From: Elusimicrobiota bacterium
Lineage (GTDB): Bacteria > Elusimicrobiota > Elusimicrobia > UBA1565 > UBA9628
Length of the DNA stretch: 40,153 bases
Assembly: GCA_003151975.1 (NCBI GenBank)
Contig: PLZD01000037.1
Span: 15,222-55,374 of the forward strand
Direction: 5' to 3'
Shown piece by piece: positions 16,445-24,859 of this stretch (position 1 is the first letter of the stretch; every line of letters begins with the position of its first letter). Under the pieces are notes generated by a model. That model was not told the DNA's origin, did no database searches, and worked only from the letters and a program-made list of their open reading frames with translations. Position numbers and translations under genes: made by a program.

Positions 16445-17476
16445 ATGCCCAACGCCGCCACCGCCGCCGACCCGTTCAAAGGCCTCGAGAAGGCCCTGCT
16501 CCTGCGCATCCACGGACTCATGGTCCGCGCGCGCGCGCTCGAGGAGCGCTTCATCAAGATGTCCAAAAGCGGCGACGGCTATTTCTGGATCGGCGGCCCC
16601 GGCGAGGAGGCCTTCAACGTCGCCGTCGGCCTGCAAGTCAAGAAAGGGCAAGGGCCGCAGTTCGACTACCTCAATCTGCATTATCGCTCGAGCGCCATCG
16701 CGCTTTCCATGGGCGTCACTCCGATCGAGATGCTCCGCCAGATGCGCAACGTCGCGACGGATAGATTCTCCAAGGGACGCAACTTCGTCAATCACTACGC
16801 GATTCCGGAGATCAACATCGTCCCGATGTCGCCGACGATCGAAACGCAGTACGCGACCGCCATCGGTACTGGTATCGCCAACGCGCGCACGCCCGGCGAC
16901 GCGATCACGCTCGTCAACGGCGGCGACGGGGGCACGGCCGAGGGAGATTTTCATTCCTGCCTGGTTTGGGCCAACCGCCCGGTGCTCAAGCTCCCGATCC
17001 TCATGATCGTCGTCAACAACGGCTACGCGATCTCGGCGAAAATGCGCGAGGAGCACGGCGAGAAAAAGATTTCCGATTGGGCCAAGGTGTTCGACATGCC
17101 CGCCAAGACGATCGACGGCAACGACCCCGTCGAGTCGTGGCTCGCCGTGAAGGAAGCGATGGCCTACTGCCGCAAGGAGCGCAAGCCGTATCTGCTCGAG
17201 GCCGCCTGCAGCCGGCTCTACGGGCACTCGTCCTCGTCGGGCGCCAATCGCATCCCGGAGTCAGACTGCATCGCGCTTTTCGAGACCAAGCTCATCGACG
17301 CGAAGCTGGCCACGAAGGAACAGCTTGAGAAGACTTGGCACGACACGCTCGCCGAGATCGACGCCGCGCACCAGCAGGTCAAGGCCGAACCTTTCCCGAA
17401 GCCGGAATCGATTTGGGAAGACGTTTTCTCGGACGGACTGCCGGACTCCTATCCGCGCAGCGGGGGCAGCCTCTAA
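16445..17476 (+). CDS. 2-oxoacid dehydrogenase E1 component, alpha subunit
   Basis: The thiamine-diphosphate-binding alpha subunit of a pyruvate or branched-chain 2-oxoacid dehydrogenase, which decarboxylates the 2-oxoacid and passes the acyl group to lipoyl-E2. It has 343 residues, typical length. The diphosphate motif starts at Gly160-Asp161-Gly162 (GDGGTAEGDF) and closes with Asn191-Asn192 (VVNNGYAIS). The phosphorylation-loop region is YGHSSSSGANR. ATG 16445 is taken as the start; the frame extends upstream to TTG 16436, which lies too close to the -10 box. Its stop shares a base with the beta subunit start (TAATG). E2 and E3 are not in the window, so the substrate cannot be assigned. Confidence 0.9.
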   Translation: MPNAATAADPFKGLEKALLLRIHGLMVRARALEERFIKMSKSGDGYFWIGGPGEEAFNVAVGLQVKKGQGPQFDYLNLHYRSSAIALSMGVTPIEMLRQMRNVATDRFSKGRNFVNHYAIPEINIVPMSPTIETQYATAIGTGIANARTPGDAITLVNGGDGGTAEGDFHSCLVWANRPVLKLPILMIVVNNGYAISAKMREEHGEKKISDWAKVFDMPAKTIDGNDPVESWLAVKEAMAYCRKERKPYLLEAACSRLYGHSSSSGANRIPESDCIALFETKLIDAKLATKEQLEKTWHDTLAEIDAAHQQVKAEPFPKPESIWEDVFSDGLPDSYPRSGGSL

Positions 17477-18528
17477 TGGCCAACATGGCGCAGGCCATCC
17501 GCATGGCTCTGCATTATGGGGAAGAAAACCTCGGCGTCCGCGAAATTTTCGGCGAGGACGTGGGCCCGCCGCTCGGAGGCGTGTTCACCGCGACGCAAGG
17601 CTTGAAGACCGCTTGGAACGCCCCGCTCGACGAGCGCGGCATACTCGGTGCGGCTCTCGGCCTCGCCTGGGCAGGATTCCGCCCTGTGGCCGAAGTGCAA
17701 TTCGTCGACTACATCTTCAACGCGGTCGACATGCTCAAGCTCATCGCCAATTCCACATGGACCTCCGGCGGTCTTTACAAAACCCCGCTGGTGGTCATGA
17801 CGCCGACGGGCTCGGGCATCCACGGCTCGATCTACCATTCCCATTCCTTCGACTCGATAGCCACCAAGCTGCACGGCATGAAGGTGGTGTGCCCCTCGAC
17901 GCCGATCGACGCCTACGGCCTCATGATCTCCGCGATCAAGGACGATAATCCCGTTTTGTTCTTGAAGCCCAAGGCGCTTCTGCGCACCCGCGGCGCCGAG
18001 CTCATTCCCGGCGAGCCCGCCGACGAGAAGGAGCTCAAGGCCATGATCGACGCGCCGATCGGCGACCGCTCGAAATGGAAGCCGAAGTGGCCCAAGGTCG
18101 GAGACTACTCGGTGCCCATCGGCAAGGCGAAGATTTCCCACGCGGGGACGGACGTCACCGTCGTCACGCATGGGCGCATGGCGCCCATCGCTCTGGAGGC
18201 CGCGAAGGAATTGGAAAGCGAGGGCTCGATCGAAGTCATCGACATGCGCTCGCTGATTCCGTACGACTGGGACGCGATCAAGGCCTCGATCAAGAAGACC
18301 GGCCGCGTGCTTTTCCTCAACGAGGAGACCGAGATCACCAATTTCGGCGAGCACTTGATCCGCCGCACGGTCGACGAGATGTTCTACGACCTAAAGGTGC
18401 GCCCGCGCCTGCTGTGCGGCAAGGCCACGCCCGGTATCGGCCTGGCGACCGTCCTCGAGAATTTCACCCAGCCCCAGAAGCCCGACGTCCTGCGCATGCT
18501 TCGCGAGATCCTCTCCGATCCCGCTTAG
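17476..18528 (+). CDS. 2-oxoacid dehydrogenase E1 component, beta subunit
   Basis: The beta subunit of the same E1 enzyme, 350 residues, slightly longer than the common 325. It shows the transketolase pyrimidine-binding domain at the N-terminus (GVREIFGEDVGPPLGGVF, then EVQFVDYIFNAVDML) and the C-terminal transketolase domain (DVTVVTHGRMAPIALEAA, then EVIDMRSLIPYDWDAI). The start ATG 17476 overlaps the alpha stop by one base, with GGGGGC about 10 bases before it. The pair forms a two-gene operon ending at the symmetric repeat 18537-18625. Substrate may be pyruvate or a branched-chain oxoacid; sequence reading does not decide. Confidence 0.92.
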   Translation: MANMAQAIRMALHYGEENLGVREIFGEDVGPPLGGVFTATQGLKTAWNAPLDERGILGAALGLAWAGFRPVAEVQFVDYIFNAVDMLKLIANSTWTSGGLYKTPLVVMTPTGSGIHGSIYHSHSFDSIATKLHGMKVVCPSTPIDAYGLMISAIKDDNPVLFLKPKALLRTRGAELIPGEPADEKELKAMIDAPIGDRSKWKPKWPKVGDYSVPIGKAKISHAGTDVTVVTHGRMAPIALEAAKELESEGSIEVIDMRSLIPYDWDAIKASIKKTGRVLFLNEETEITNFGEHLIRRTVDEMFYDLKVRPRLLCGKATPGIGLATVLENFTQPQKPDVLRMLREILSDPA

Positions 18529-18536
18529 ACGGACAT

Positions 18537-18625
18537 GGTGTCAGACGTTCACTTTTTCCAATCGTTCACTGTTTTCGGATGAACACAAAAAAGTGAACAA
18601 AACCAAATAGTGAACGTCTGACACC
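18537..18625. repeat. dyad-symmetric repeat between convergent operons
   Basis: Perfect 17-bp outer arms (GGTGTCAGACGTTCACT at 18537-18553, its complement at 18609-18625) surround a second, inner pair. The heptamer GTTCACT occurs at 18547 and 18564, its complement AGTGAAC at 18592 and 18609; both steps are 17 bp and both pairs centre on 18581. Left 18547-18557 can also pair perfectly with 18588-18598, so alternative hairpins are possible. It lies 8 bp after the E1 beta stop and just beyond the queF stop, where it could end transcription from both sides. From memory, arms of this type resemble REP/MITE-like elements linked to IS200-type (RAYT) transposases; unverified. No transposase is present here. 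Confidence 0.75.
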
Positions 18626-18627
18626 GT

Positions 18628-19038
18628 TCAGCGTTTCCTCGGGTGGCGCGCGGTGATCGTGGAGTGCATGCCGCCGCGCGTGGTGAACGAGCCTTCCAGC
18701 ACGGCCCACTTGGGCTTGGTCGCTTTCACGACGTCGTCGAGGATCCGGTTCACCGCGTTCTCGTAAAAAATTCCCATGTTGCGATAGCTCAGGAGATAAT
18801 ATTTGTACGACTTGAGCTCGAGGCAGAGCTTGTTCGGCAGGTAAGTCAAAGTCAGCGTGCCGAAGTCAGGCAGCTTGGTCTTGGGACAAACCGAGGTGAA
18901 CTCCGGGCACTCGATCTTGATCTCGTAGCCCGCGTACTGATTGGGCCAGGTCTCGATCGGCGGAAGCATCGCGTCGGCGCCCGAGAGCGCCAGTTCCGGG
19001 TTGTAGCCGTAAATGAGCGGTTCATTTTTTTTCTTCAT
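18628..19038 (-). CDS. queF: NADPH-dependent 7-cyano-7-deazaguanine reductase (preQ1 synthase)
   Basis: QueF reduces the nitrile preQ0 to the amine preQ1 in queuosine biosynthesis (cytoplasm). It has 136 residues, matching the short single-domain QueF type. The catalytic signature ECPEFTSVCPKT carries the thioimide-forming Cys51, with Asp58 following; the NADPH-binding region LELKSYKYYLLSYRN and the late motif RGGMHS are present. The usual Gly after CPKT is Lys here. It starts at ATG 19038 with TAAGGAGAAACC in front and overlaps the end of the P-ATPase gene by 17 bp. No other queuosine genes are nearby. Confidence 0.95.
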   Translation of the reverse strand: MKKKNEPLIYGYNPELALSGADAMLPPIETWPNQYAGYEIKIECPEFTSVCPKTKLPDFGTLTLTYLPNKLCLELKSYKYYLLSYRNMGIFYENAVNRILDDVVKATKPKWAVLEGSFTTRGGMHSTITARHPRKR

Positions 19039-21235
19039 GGTTTCTCCTTAATCGCAGAGAGTTCGCGGCCACCGAGATCGAGCTCAGCGCCATCGCAGCG
19101 CCCGCGTACGCGGGCTTGAGCAGGATGCCGAAGCGCGGGTACAGGACGCCGGCGGCGATGGGCAAAAGGATCAGGTTGTAGGCGAAGGCCCACGAAAGAT
19201 TCTCGCGGATCACGAGGCGAATGCGGCGCGAGAGCGCGATCGCGGCGGCGACCGCAGTGAGGTCCGGGTTTAGAATCGTGATGTCGGCGGCTTCGATCGC
19301 GATATCGGTGCCGCTGGCCAGAGCGATGCCCACGTCGGCCTGCGAGAGCGCGGGAGCGTCGTTGAAGCCTTCGCCCACCATCGCGACCTTCTTGCCCTCG
19401 GATTGCAGGCGCTGGACGATCTGCATTTTTTCCTCGGGCAGGACCTCGGCGAAAACGCGGCCGATGCCGGCTTGCTCGGCGATATGATAGGCGATCTCGT
19501 TGCGATCGCCCGAGACCAGCACGACCTCCAGGCCCATTGCCACCAACCGCTCCACGGCCTCGCGCGCCGAGGGCCGTATCGTGTCCGACAGGATGAAGGC
19601 GCCCAAGAAGTCCGAATCGACCGCGACGCCGAGCATCGAAACGGCGCCGGAGAGAATACCGCTCCGTGCTTCCGGGACCGCGCAGCCCTCTCCTTTAAGC
19701 CATGCGATCGAGCCCGCGCGGACGGTCTTGCCCTCGGATTTGACGAGCACGCCGCGCCCCGGGAACGCCTCGAAAAAATCGACGGGGGCGGCGGTTACGC
19801 CTTCATTCTTGGCGTATTGAAGGATGGCCGCGGCGAAGGGATGCTCGGAGCGCGTTTCGGCCGCGAGCGCGAAGCGCAGCATGTCCTCGCGCTTCCCCTG
19901 CACAATCACCGTTTCGATGACCTGGGGCTTGCCGCGGGTCAAGGTCCCGGTCTTGTCGAAGAGGATCACGTCGAGCTTGCTCGTGTCCTCGAGCACGTCG
20001 GCGTTGCGAATGAAAACGCCCAGCTCCGCGGCGCGCCCCATCCCCGCGATGACCGCCAGCGGCGTGGCCAGCCCCAGCGCGCAGGGGCACGAGACGGCGA
20101 GCACGGACACAAACGAGGTCAGCGCCAGCAGGACCTTGGGCTCGGGCCCGTAGAGCGCCCAAAGCAGGGCGCTCGCCACGGCCAGCAGCAGCACGAACGG
20201 CACGAAATAGGAGGCGATGGTGTCGGCGAACTTCTGCACGCGGGGCTTGGTGGCTTGGCTCATGCGCACGGCCTCGACGATGCGCGCCAGCGCCGACTCC
20301 GAACCCGGACGAGACACTTCGTAGTCGAGCGAACCGGTTTTATTGATCGTGCCGCCCCACACGCGGCTGCCGGGAGCCTTCTCGACGGGCATGCTCTCTC
20401 CGGTCAGAAGGCTCTCGTCGATTGTCGAAGAGCCCGTGAGGACGACCCCATCCAGCGCGATCTGCTCGCCGGGCCGCACGCGCACGGTCTGGCCGACGAC
20501 GACGTCGGCAATCGGGATGGTCAGCTCCTTGCCGTCCTTGAGCACGCGCGCGGTCTTGGGCGCGATGCGCATGAGCTTGAGCACCGCCTCGTTGGTCTTG
20601 CCGCGCGTCTTCGACTCGAGCCAGCGCCCGAATGTCACGATGACGATGAGCCCCGCCACCGCGTCCCACTGCGGCCGGCGGGCGGCGGCGGGCAAAGTCT
20701 CGGGGAACAGCACGACGTAGGCGCTGAAGCAGAACGCCGCCCAAGTCGAGAGCGAGACCAAGGTGTTCATGTCCGCGGCGCGGCGCAGGAGGCTGCGGAC
20801 CATGCCCTCGTGGAAGTGCCAGCCGCCGTAGATCTGCACGGGCAGGGCGATGAGCAGGGCGGTATAAGGCGAGAGGTTGAGCCAGTCCGCGCAGAGCAGC
20901 GGCACGCTGAGCGCGGCGGCGACCTCGAGGCGCAGCAGCAGCCGGCCCTGCTCCTGCTGCTCGGACAACAGGCTCAGGTTCTCGGCGGCCGAGCGGGTCT
21001 TCGTCGCGCCGAGCACGTCGTAGCCCGCCTTCTCGATGGCGCGCTTGAGCGTCTTGAAATCGAGGCTGGAATCCGGCTTGAAGGTCACCTCGACGGTACG
21101 GGAAGGAAGGTCGACCAGCACGCCGGCCACGCCTGCAAGCGCGCCGACGGCCTTCTCCACTTTCGCCACGCAAGAGGCGCAATGCATGCCCGACACCGGA
21201 AGGACCATGCGCGCCTGCGGAGCGGCGGTCGTCAC
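19022..21235 (-). CDS. copA: copper-type P1B ATPase with N-terminal metal-binding domain
   Basis: A 737-residue heavy-metal exporting ATPase of the inner membrane. One HMA metal-binding domain (GMHCASC, residues 16-22) is followed by the membrane region, the TGES actuator loop (LLTGESMPVEK), the metal-site helix with Cys-Pro-Cys starting at Cys383 (CPCALGLATPL), the phosphorylated Asp427 (DKTGTLTRG) and SEHPFAAA. The hinge reads GEGFNDAPAL where most members have GDGxNDAPAL. The late helices AYNLILLPIAAG and MALSSISVAANS fit the Cu(I) subgroup. The start is GTG 21235, overlapping the protease stop as GTGA; a much longer upstream frame has no P-ATPase character. Copper is inferred; silver is possible. 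Confidence 0.93.
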   Translation of the reverse strand: MTTAAPQARMVLPVSGMHCASCVAKVEKAVGALAGVAGVLVDLPSRTVEVTFKPDSSLDFKTLKRAIEKAGYDVLGATKTRSAAENLSLLSEQQEQGRLLLRLEVAAALSVPLLCADWLNLSPYTALLIALPVQIYGGWHFHEGMVRSLLRRAADMNTLVSLSTWAAFCFSAYVVLFPETLPAAARRPQWDAVAGLIVIVTFGRWLESKTRGKTNEAVLKLMRIAPKTARVLKDGKELTIPIADVVVGQTVRVRPGEQIALDGVVLTGSSTIDESLLTGESMPVEKAPGSRVWGGTINKTGSLDYEVSRPGSESALARIVEAVRMSQATKPRVQKFADTIASYFVPFVLLLAVASALLWALYGPEPKVLLALTSFVSVLAVSCPCALGLATPLAVIAGMGRAAELGVFIRNADVLEDTSKLDVILFDKTGTLTRGKPQVIETVIVQGKREDMLRFALAAETRSEHPFAAAILQYAKNEGVTAAPVDFFEAFPGRGVLVKSEGKTVRAGSIAWLKGEGCAVPEARSGILSGAVSMLGVAVDSDFLGAFILSDTIRPSAREAVERLVAMGLEVVLVSGDRNEIAYHIAEQAGIGRVFAEVLPEEKMQIVQRLQSEGKKVAMVGEGFNDAPALSQADVGIALASGTDIAIEAADITILNPDLTAVAAAIALSRRIRLVIRENLSWAFAYNLILLPIAAGVLYPRFGILLKPAYAGAAMALSSISVAANSLRLRRNHEEKK

Positions 21236-22044
21236 TGCCCGTTTCTCTGCCAGGCCGAGTAGAAATCGTTGAGATCGCGCCAGACCGACGGGAAGCCCAC
21301 GGCGATCGCGCGGTCGAAGGTCTGCCCCTTTTGCAGCTCGCCCAGGAACTGAGCGAAGCCGATGTGGCCGCCGTGGTCGATCATGAAGCGCACCAGGGAT
21401 TCCGATTCCGCGTACCACAGGCTGACCGTGTACTGCGCCTCGGTCGCCGGCGCGAGGCTCACCATCTGGTCCATCGGAAGCGGCGCGTGGGACAGCCCCG
21501 AGCGCACCTGCGAGAAAAGGTCTCCGGGTCCGGCCGCCTTCTGCTCCTCGTAAACGGCGAGCCCCTCGTTGACCCAGCGGTGATCGAGGTTGACGCGGCC
21601 CATGAACTCGAAGAAGATCAGATGCGTCATCTCGTGGGCCAAAGTGCGCGAGAGCGCGGGGCCCTCGTACGTGTAGATCGCGTTGCCCAAAGTCACGCCG
21701 CCCGACCATTCCGGCTGGGAGGTCTTGCGCTTATACTCGTCGTGATCGGCGTAAACCACGATCTGGTAGAGCCCGCTGGGCATGAACGAGTACAGGTTCG
21801 TGTCCATCATGATCCGGTTGTAGCAATCCTCGGCCGTCGTCGAGACCAGCTTGGTCTCGTCGCCGCCGTAGGCGCGCACGGTGAAATGCAGGCTGTCGAG
21901 CATGTTGGCTCCCGCGTCGAGCGGGGCAAATCCCGCGTTGGTGATCGCCGACCGGCTCGAGACGGGCGGAGGCGCGTCCTCGGGATATGGAACGCAGGAG
22001 GACGACATGATCGCGAGCAGGGCGACGATCGATCGCTTCATCAT
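21232..22044 (-). CDS. lipoprotein metalloprotease, gluzincin (peptidase MA-like) type
   Basis: A 270-residue exported lipoprotein. The signal sequence ends near MSSSC, with Cys17 the likely lipidated residue. The zinc site is clear: HEMTH (His137, Glu138, His141) followed by NEGLAVYEE with the third ligand Glu160, the HExxH-plus-Glu arrangement of the gluzincin/MA family. ATG 22044 and ATG 22041 are both possible starts; a TAAAAT box 3-6 nt upstream favours a leaderless start at one of them. It is the first gene of an operon with the P-ATPase (4-base overlap) and queF, and is divergent from the methyltransferase with only 30 bp between. The substrate is unknown. Confidence 0.82.
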   Translation of the reverse strand: MMKRSIVALLAIMSSSCVPYPEDAPPPVSSRSAITNAGFAPLDAGANMLDSLHFTVRAYGGDETKLVSTTAEDCYNRIMMDTNLYSFMPSGLYQIVVYADHDEYKRKTSQPEWSGGVTLGNAIYTYEGPALSRTLAHEMTHLIFFEFMGRVNLDHRWVNEGLAVYEEQKAAGPGDLFSQVRSGLSHAPLPMDQMVSLAPATEAQYTVSLWYAESESLVRFMIDHGGHIGFAQFLGELQKGQTFDRAIAVGFPSVWRDLNDFYSAWQRNGQ

Positions 22045-22047
22045 TCG

Positions 22048-22068
22048 ATTTTACAAAATTGGTACCAT
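22048..22068. promoter_or_regulatory. back-to-back -10-like boxes in a 30-bp divergent spacer
   Basis: TGGTACCAT (22060-22068, plus) lies 6 nt before ATG 22075, and TAAAAT (reverse of 22048-22053) lies 3 nt before ATG 22044. Neither gene has a ribosome site. Any -35 elements would fall inside the opposite gene. Both genes are therefore likely to be leaderless. Confidence 0.45.
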
Positions 22069-22074
22069 GACGGG

Positions 22075-23457
22075 ATGAACGCGCCCGGAACGGTGAAGGT
22101 GACGGCCGAGCGCCTCGCGCCCGAGGGAGAGGCCATAGCCCGCGCGGCCGGCTCGCCGCGCGTGATCTTCGTCCCCTACGCCGTGCCGGGAGACAAGCTC
22201 GAGATCGACGTGGTCGAGGCCAAGTCGAGCTTCGCGCGCGGGCGCATACGGAAACTGCTCTCGCCCGGCCCGGACCGTGTCGAGCCTCGCTGCAGCCATC
22301 ATTTCACGCCGTCAGGCTCGGCGCCCGCTTGCGGCGGCTGCGACTGGCAGCAGTTCTCCTACGAGTCCCAGCTCAAATACAAGACCGAACTCGTGCGCGA
22401 TTGCCTCTCGCGCATCGGCAAGATGAACCAAGTCTCCATTTCCACGACCTTGGCCTCGCCGCAGCCGTGGGGCTACCGCAACAAGGTCCAAATCCCGTTC
22501 GGCCTCAAAGGCAGCCGCGTCGTCGCGGGCTTCTACGCGCCCGGCTCGCACACCATCGTCGATTTCAAGGAATGCCCCGTCCAACCCGACTTGTCGGTGC
22601 GCATCGCGCTCAAGGTCAAGCAGCTGGCTCAGGACTACCGCTGGCCCATATATGAGGAAGACGCCGGCCGCGGCTGGCTGCGGCACCTCTTCGTGCGCAC
22701 CAACGCCGCGGGCCAGGCCCTGGCCGCCTTGGTGACCAAGACCTCGGACTTCCCCCGGCGCGACGAATTTATCGCGGCCATGCGCGAGGCATTTCCCGAG
22801 ATCATCGGACTCCACCACAACGTCCAATCGATGAAGACCTCCGTCGTGCTCGGCCCGCATTGGAAGGCGCTCTGGGGCGCCCGCGCGATCGAAGAAAAAG
22901 TCGGGCGGCTGCGTTTTCTCGTCTCGCCGGGGGCGTTTCTGCAGGTCAACACGGGAGCCGCGGAGGTCCTCTACGACACGGCGCTCGACGCCGCGACCAA
23001 CGGCGGCGCCCCCTTCAAGCAAGCTCTCGACCTTTATTGTGGGGCTGGCACGCTGACGCTGTGGCTGGCCGGCGCCTTCCCGCGCGTGCACGGCGTGGAA
23101 GAGAACCACGACGCGGTCAAGGACGCCTGGAAGAACGCCGAGCTCAACGGGATCAAGAACGTGCGCTTCTCCGCGGGCCGCGCCGAGGCCGTGCTTCCGC
23201 GCATCAAGTCCGAGCTTTCCGGGCCCTGCGTCGCCGTCGTCGATCCGCCGCGCATGGGCCTGAGCCAATCGGTCCTGCGCCTGTTGACGGGGCCCGCGTT
23301 CAAGCGCCTGGTCTACGTGTCCTGCAACCCGGCAACCTTCGCCCGCGACGCGGGACTGCTCTGCCGCGCGGGCTACGAGCTGTCCGGAGTTCAGCCCGTG
23401 GACCTCTTCCCGCAGACCTCCCACGTCGAGCTCGTGGGCCTCTTCGACCGCCCCTGA
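22075..23457 (+). CDS. rlmD: RNA m5U methyltransferase, RumA/TrmA family (23S rRNA type)
   Basis: A 460-residue SAM-dependent uracil-C5 methyltransferase. It begins with a TRAM-like RNA-binding segment (about 1-65). A [4Fe-4S] site is formed by Cys73, Cys86 and Cys89 (CGGC) with Cys167 (KECPVQ) as fourth ligand. The SAM site is LDLYCGAGTLTLWLAG and the proline-rich loop is DPPRMGL. The nucleophile is Cys417 in YVSCNPATFARD. The FeS cluster fits RlmD/RumA-type proteins (m5U in 23S rRNA); in lineages that duplicated the family, target U747 or tRNA U54 is also possible. The start ATG 22075 is preceded by a -10-like box, not by a ribosome site; the frame is open far upstream but without methyltransferase character. 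Confidence 0.92.
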   Translation: MNAPGTVKVTAERLAPEGEAIARAAGSPRVIFVPYAVPGDKLEIDVVEAKSSFARGRIRKLLSPGPDRVEPRCSHHFTPSGSAPACGGCDWQQFSYESQLKYKTELVRDCLSRIGKMNQVSISTTLASPQPWGYRNKVQIPFGLKGSRVVAGFYAPGSHTIVDFKECPVQPDLSVRIALKVKQLAQDYRWPIYEEDAGRGWLRHLFVRTNAAGQALAALVTKTSDFPRRDEFIAAMREAFPEIIGLHHNVQSMKTSVVLGPHWKALWGARAIEEKVGRLRFLVSPGAFLQVNTGAAEVLYDTALDAATNGGAPFKQALDLYCGAGTLTLWLAGAFPRVHGVEENHDAVKDAWKNAELNGIKNVRFSAGRAEAVLPRIKSELSGPCVAVVDPPRMGLSQSVLRLLTGPAFKRLVYVSCNPATFARDAGLLCRAGYELSGVQPVDLFPQTSHVELVGLFDRP

Positions 23458-23471
23458 TAATAGCCTTGACA

Positions 23472-23494
23472 GCGCAAGGATTTACCCCTTGCGC
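23472..23494 (+). terminator. hairpin after the methyltransferase gene
   Basis: GCGCAAGG and CCTTGCGC form an 8-bp stem around a 7-base loop, 14 bp after the stop. The following bases are GATTTC, so the T tract is weak. It may be a terminator; its distal arm overlaps the proposed -35 of the next operon. Confidence 0.4.
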
Positions 23495-23517
23495 GATTTC
23501 GGTTCCGGGGCTATCCT
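23489..23517 (+). promoter_or_regulatory. promoter of the three-gene secreted operon
   Basis: TTGCGC (23489-23494) and TATCCT (23512-23517) are spaced by 17 bp. The start codon ATG 23554 follows 36 bp later with GGAG 7 bases before it, so this operon has an ordinary leader. Confidence 0.4.
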
Positions 23518-23553
23518 ACAAGCGACCCCTAGTTCGGAGCTTGGAGATAAGCC

Positions 23554-24858
23554 ATGAACCGATATGTCCCGACCTTGGCCCTGGCGGCCGCTTGTGCCCT
23601 GCTGATCCCTGCCGCGCCCTCATTCGCCGAAGATCCAAAACCGTCGAACCGCACGCCGGAGCTGCAGGAGCCAGCTTCCAATTGGATCCGGCTCATCTCG
23701 GTGCCCGCGAGCCCGGGCTCGGTCGGCGCGGACAAGCCCTTCGTGCCGATGGCGTATTGGTGCCATAAAAGCGACTGCGACATGCGCACGCCGGGAACGG
23801 GCAAGAATCGTGTTGATTACAGTGAAGGCTCCACTTCCCGCAGCGGCATCCCGGTCTACACGCTCATCCCGAAGAAGTCCGAAGGCGTGAACCTGCCGTA
23901 TTTCCGCGCGGTCCCCGCCCCTTGGGGCGTGGAATCATCGGCGTTCACTTACGGCGGAGACTTGGTCCGTTTCTTCGCGTACGGAAAGAGCGGCTTCTGG
24001 AGCGGCGGCGCCAACCTCTGGGTCTCCGACCTGAAGATCGACAAGGACGCCAAGCTTGCCGACGGCGAGGTCGTCGTCGACAACGACGAGCAGCGCGAGA
24101 CCGGCAAGCCTCTTCCCTTGGGCTTCGCCGAGGACGGCGCCGCCTGCACGCCGGCGGGCTTCGATCAATACTACGGAACCGCTTGGGGTCCCGACCAGAA
24201 GAACGTCGACATTTTCTTCCTGCCGGTCGAGTTCGAGATGGAAAAAGCCCAGCTCTCCGCCGGCGGCCACACGGCGCGGATCCATTCGGGAAATTACAAC
24301 GGCCAGCCCTTCAGCGTGATGGCCGACAGCGTCAAGGACGGCAAGAACATGCTCTTCGCCGACCGCTTCGTCAAAGCGATGCGGCCCGAGCTGCGCGCGA
24401 CCGCGCAGGCCTACGTCAACCAAAACGGCGGGGACGCCGACGCATTCACGGTGTTCGAGGCGCGCTTCCTGCATTGCCGCTTGGGCTTTGCGGGCGCCGC
24501 CAACGACTTCATGGCCAAAGCCGCGGCCGCTTCGGGCAACCCAAACCAGTTCGTGGCCTCGTGGCGCGAATTCATCAAGGGCGAGTTCCGGCACTATCTC
24601 AACGACCAGTTCGCTCCTCCGGCCCCCCTGGAGGATTGGCAGAGCTACGACCCCAAGCCCGTCTGGGAAGAGATGGTTTCCCGCTCCAAGGATTGGCTCA
24701 ACACGGGCAAGATCTCGACGCCCGCGCCCCCGCCTCAGGTCAAGCAGGAAAGCAAGCCGGAGACGAAATCTCAGGCCGTCGTGCCGCCTCCCGCCCGCCA
24801 TCTCGAGTCGAAGAAGATCGAAGACGCCGAAAAAAATCTGCTCGACATCATGAAGTGA
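23554..24858 (+). CDS. secreted protein of unrecognised family, paralogue 1
   Basis: I do not recognise this gene. It encodes 434 residues with a signal peptide ending near PSFAE (about residue 25). A cysteine motif WCHKSDCD (Cys70, Cys75) is followed by a beta-rich middle part. Residues 200-230 read QYYGTAWGPDQKNVDIFFLP then VEFEM. A helical region carries FEARFLHCRLGF (Cys308) and WREFIKGEFRHYL, and the last 60 residues are Pro/Lys-rich and charged. The two genes downstream share the WCxxxDCD motif (gene 2) and the FxAxFLxCR...WRxF...E...Y region (both). The start is set by GGAG 7 bases upstream. It is probably periplasmic; no enzymatic motif is evident. Confidence 0.8.
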   Translation: MNRYVPTLALAAACALLIPAAPSFAEDPKPSNRTPELQEPASNWIRLISVPASPGSVGADKPFVPMAYWCHKSDCDMRTPGTGKNRVDYSEGSTSRSGIPVYTLIPKKSEGVNLPYFRAVPAPWGVESSAFTYGGDLVRFFAYGKSGFWSGGANLWVSDLKIDKDAKLADGEVVVDNDEQRETGKPLPLGFAEDGAACTPAGFDQYYGTAWGPDQKNVDIFFLPVEFEMEKAQLSAGGHTARIHSGNYNGQPFSVMADSVKDGKNMLFADRFVKAMRPELRATAQAYVNQNGGDADAFTVFEARFLHCRLGFAGAANDFMAKAAAASGNPNQFVASWREFIKGEFRHYLNDQFAPPAPLEDWQSYDPKPVWEEMVSRSKDWLNTGKISTPAPPPQVKQESKPETKSQAVVPPPARHLESKKIEDAEKNLLDIMK

Positions 24859-24859
24859 T

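Noticed and set aside
19403-21262. 619-residue plus-strand frame opposite the P-ATPase
   Set aside because: Antisense shadow; the minus strand holds all P-ATPase motifs in order.
21236-21709. N-terminal extension of the P-ATPase frame
   Set aside because: The extension is Arg/Pro/Gly-rich, lies opposite in phase to the protease gene and has no metal-binding motif; GTG 21235 overlaps the protease stop.
23466-23471. Perfect TTGACA after the methyltransferase gene
   Set aside because: No -10-like sequence lies 16-18 bp downstream; TTGCGC/TATCCT is the better pair.
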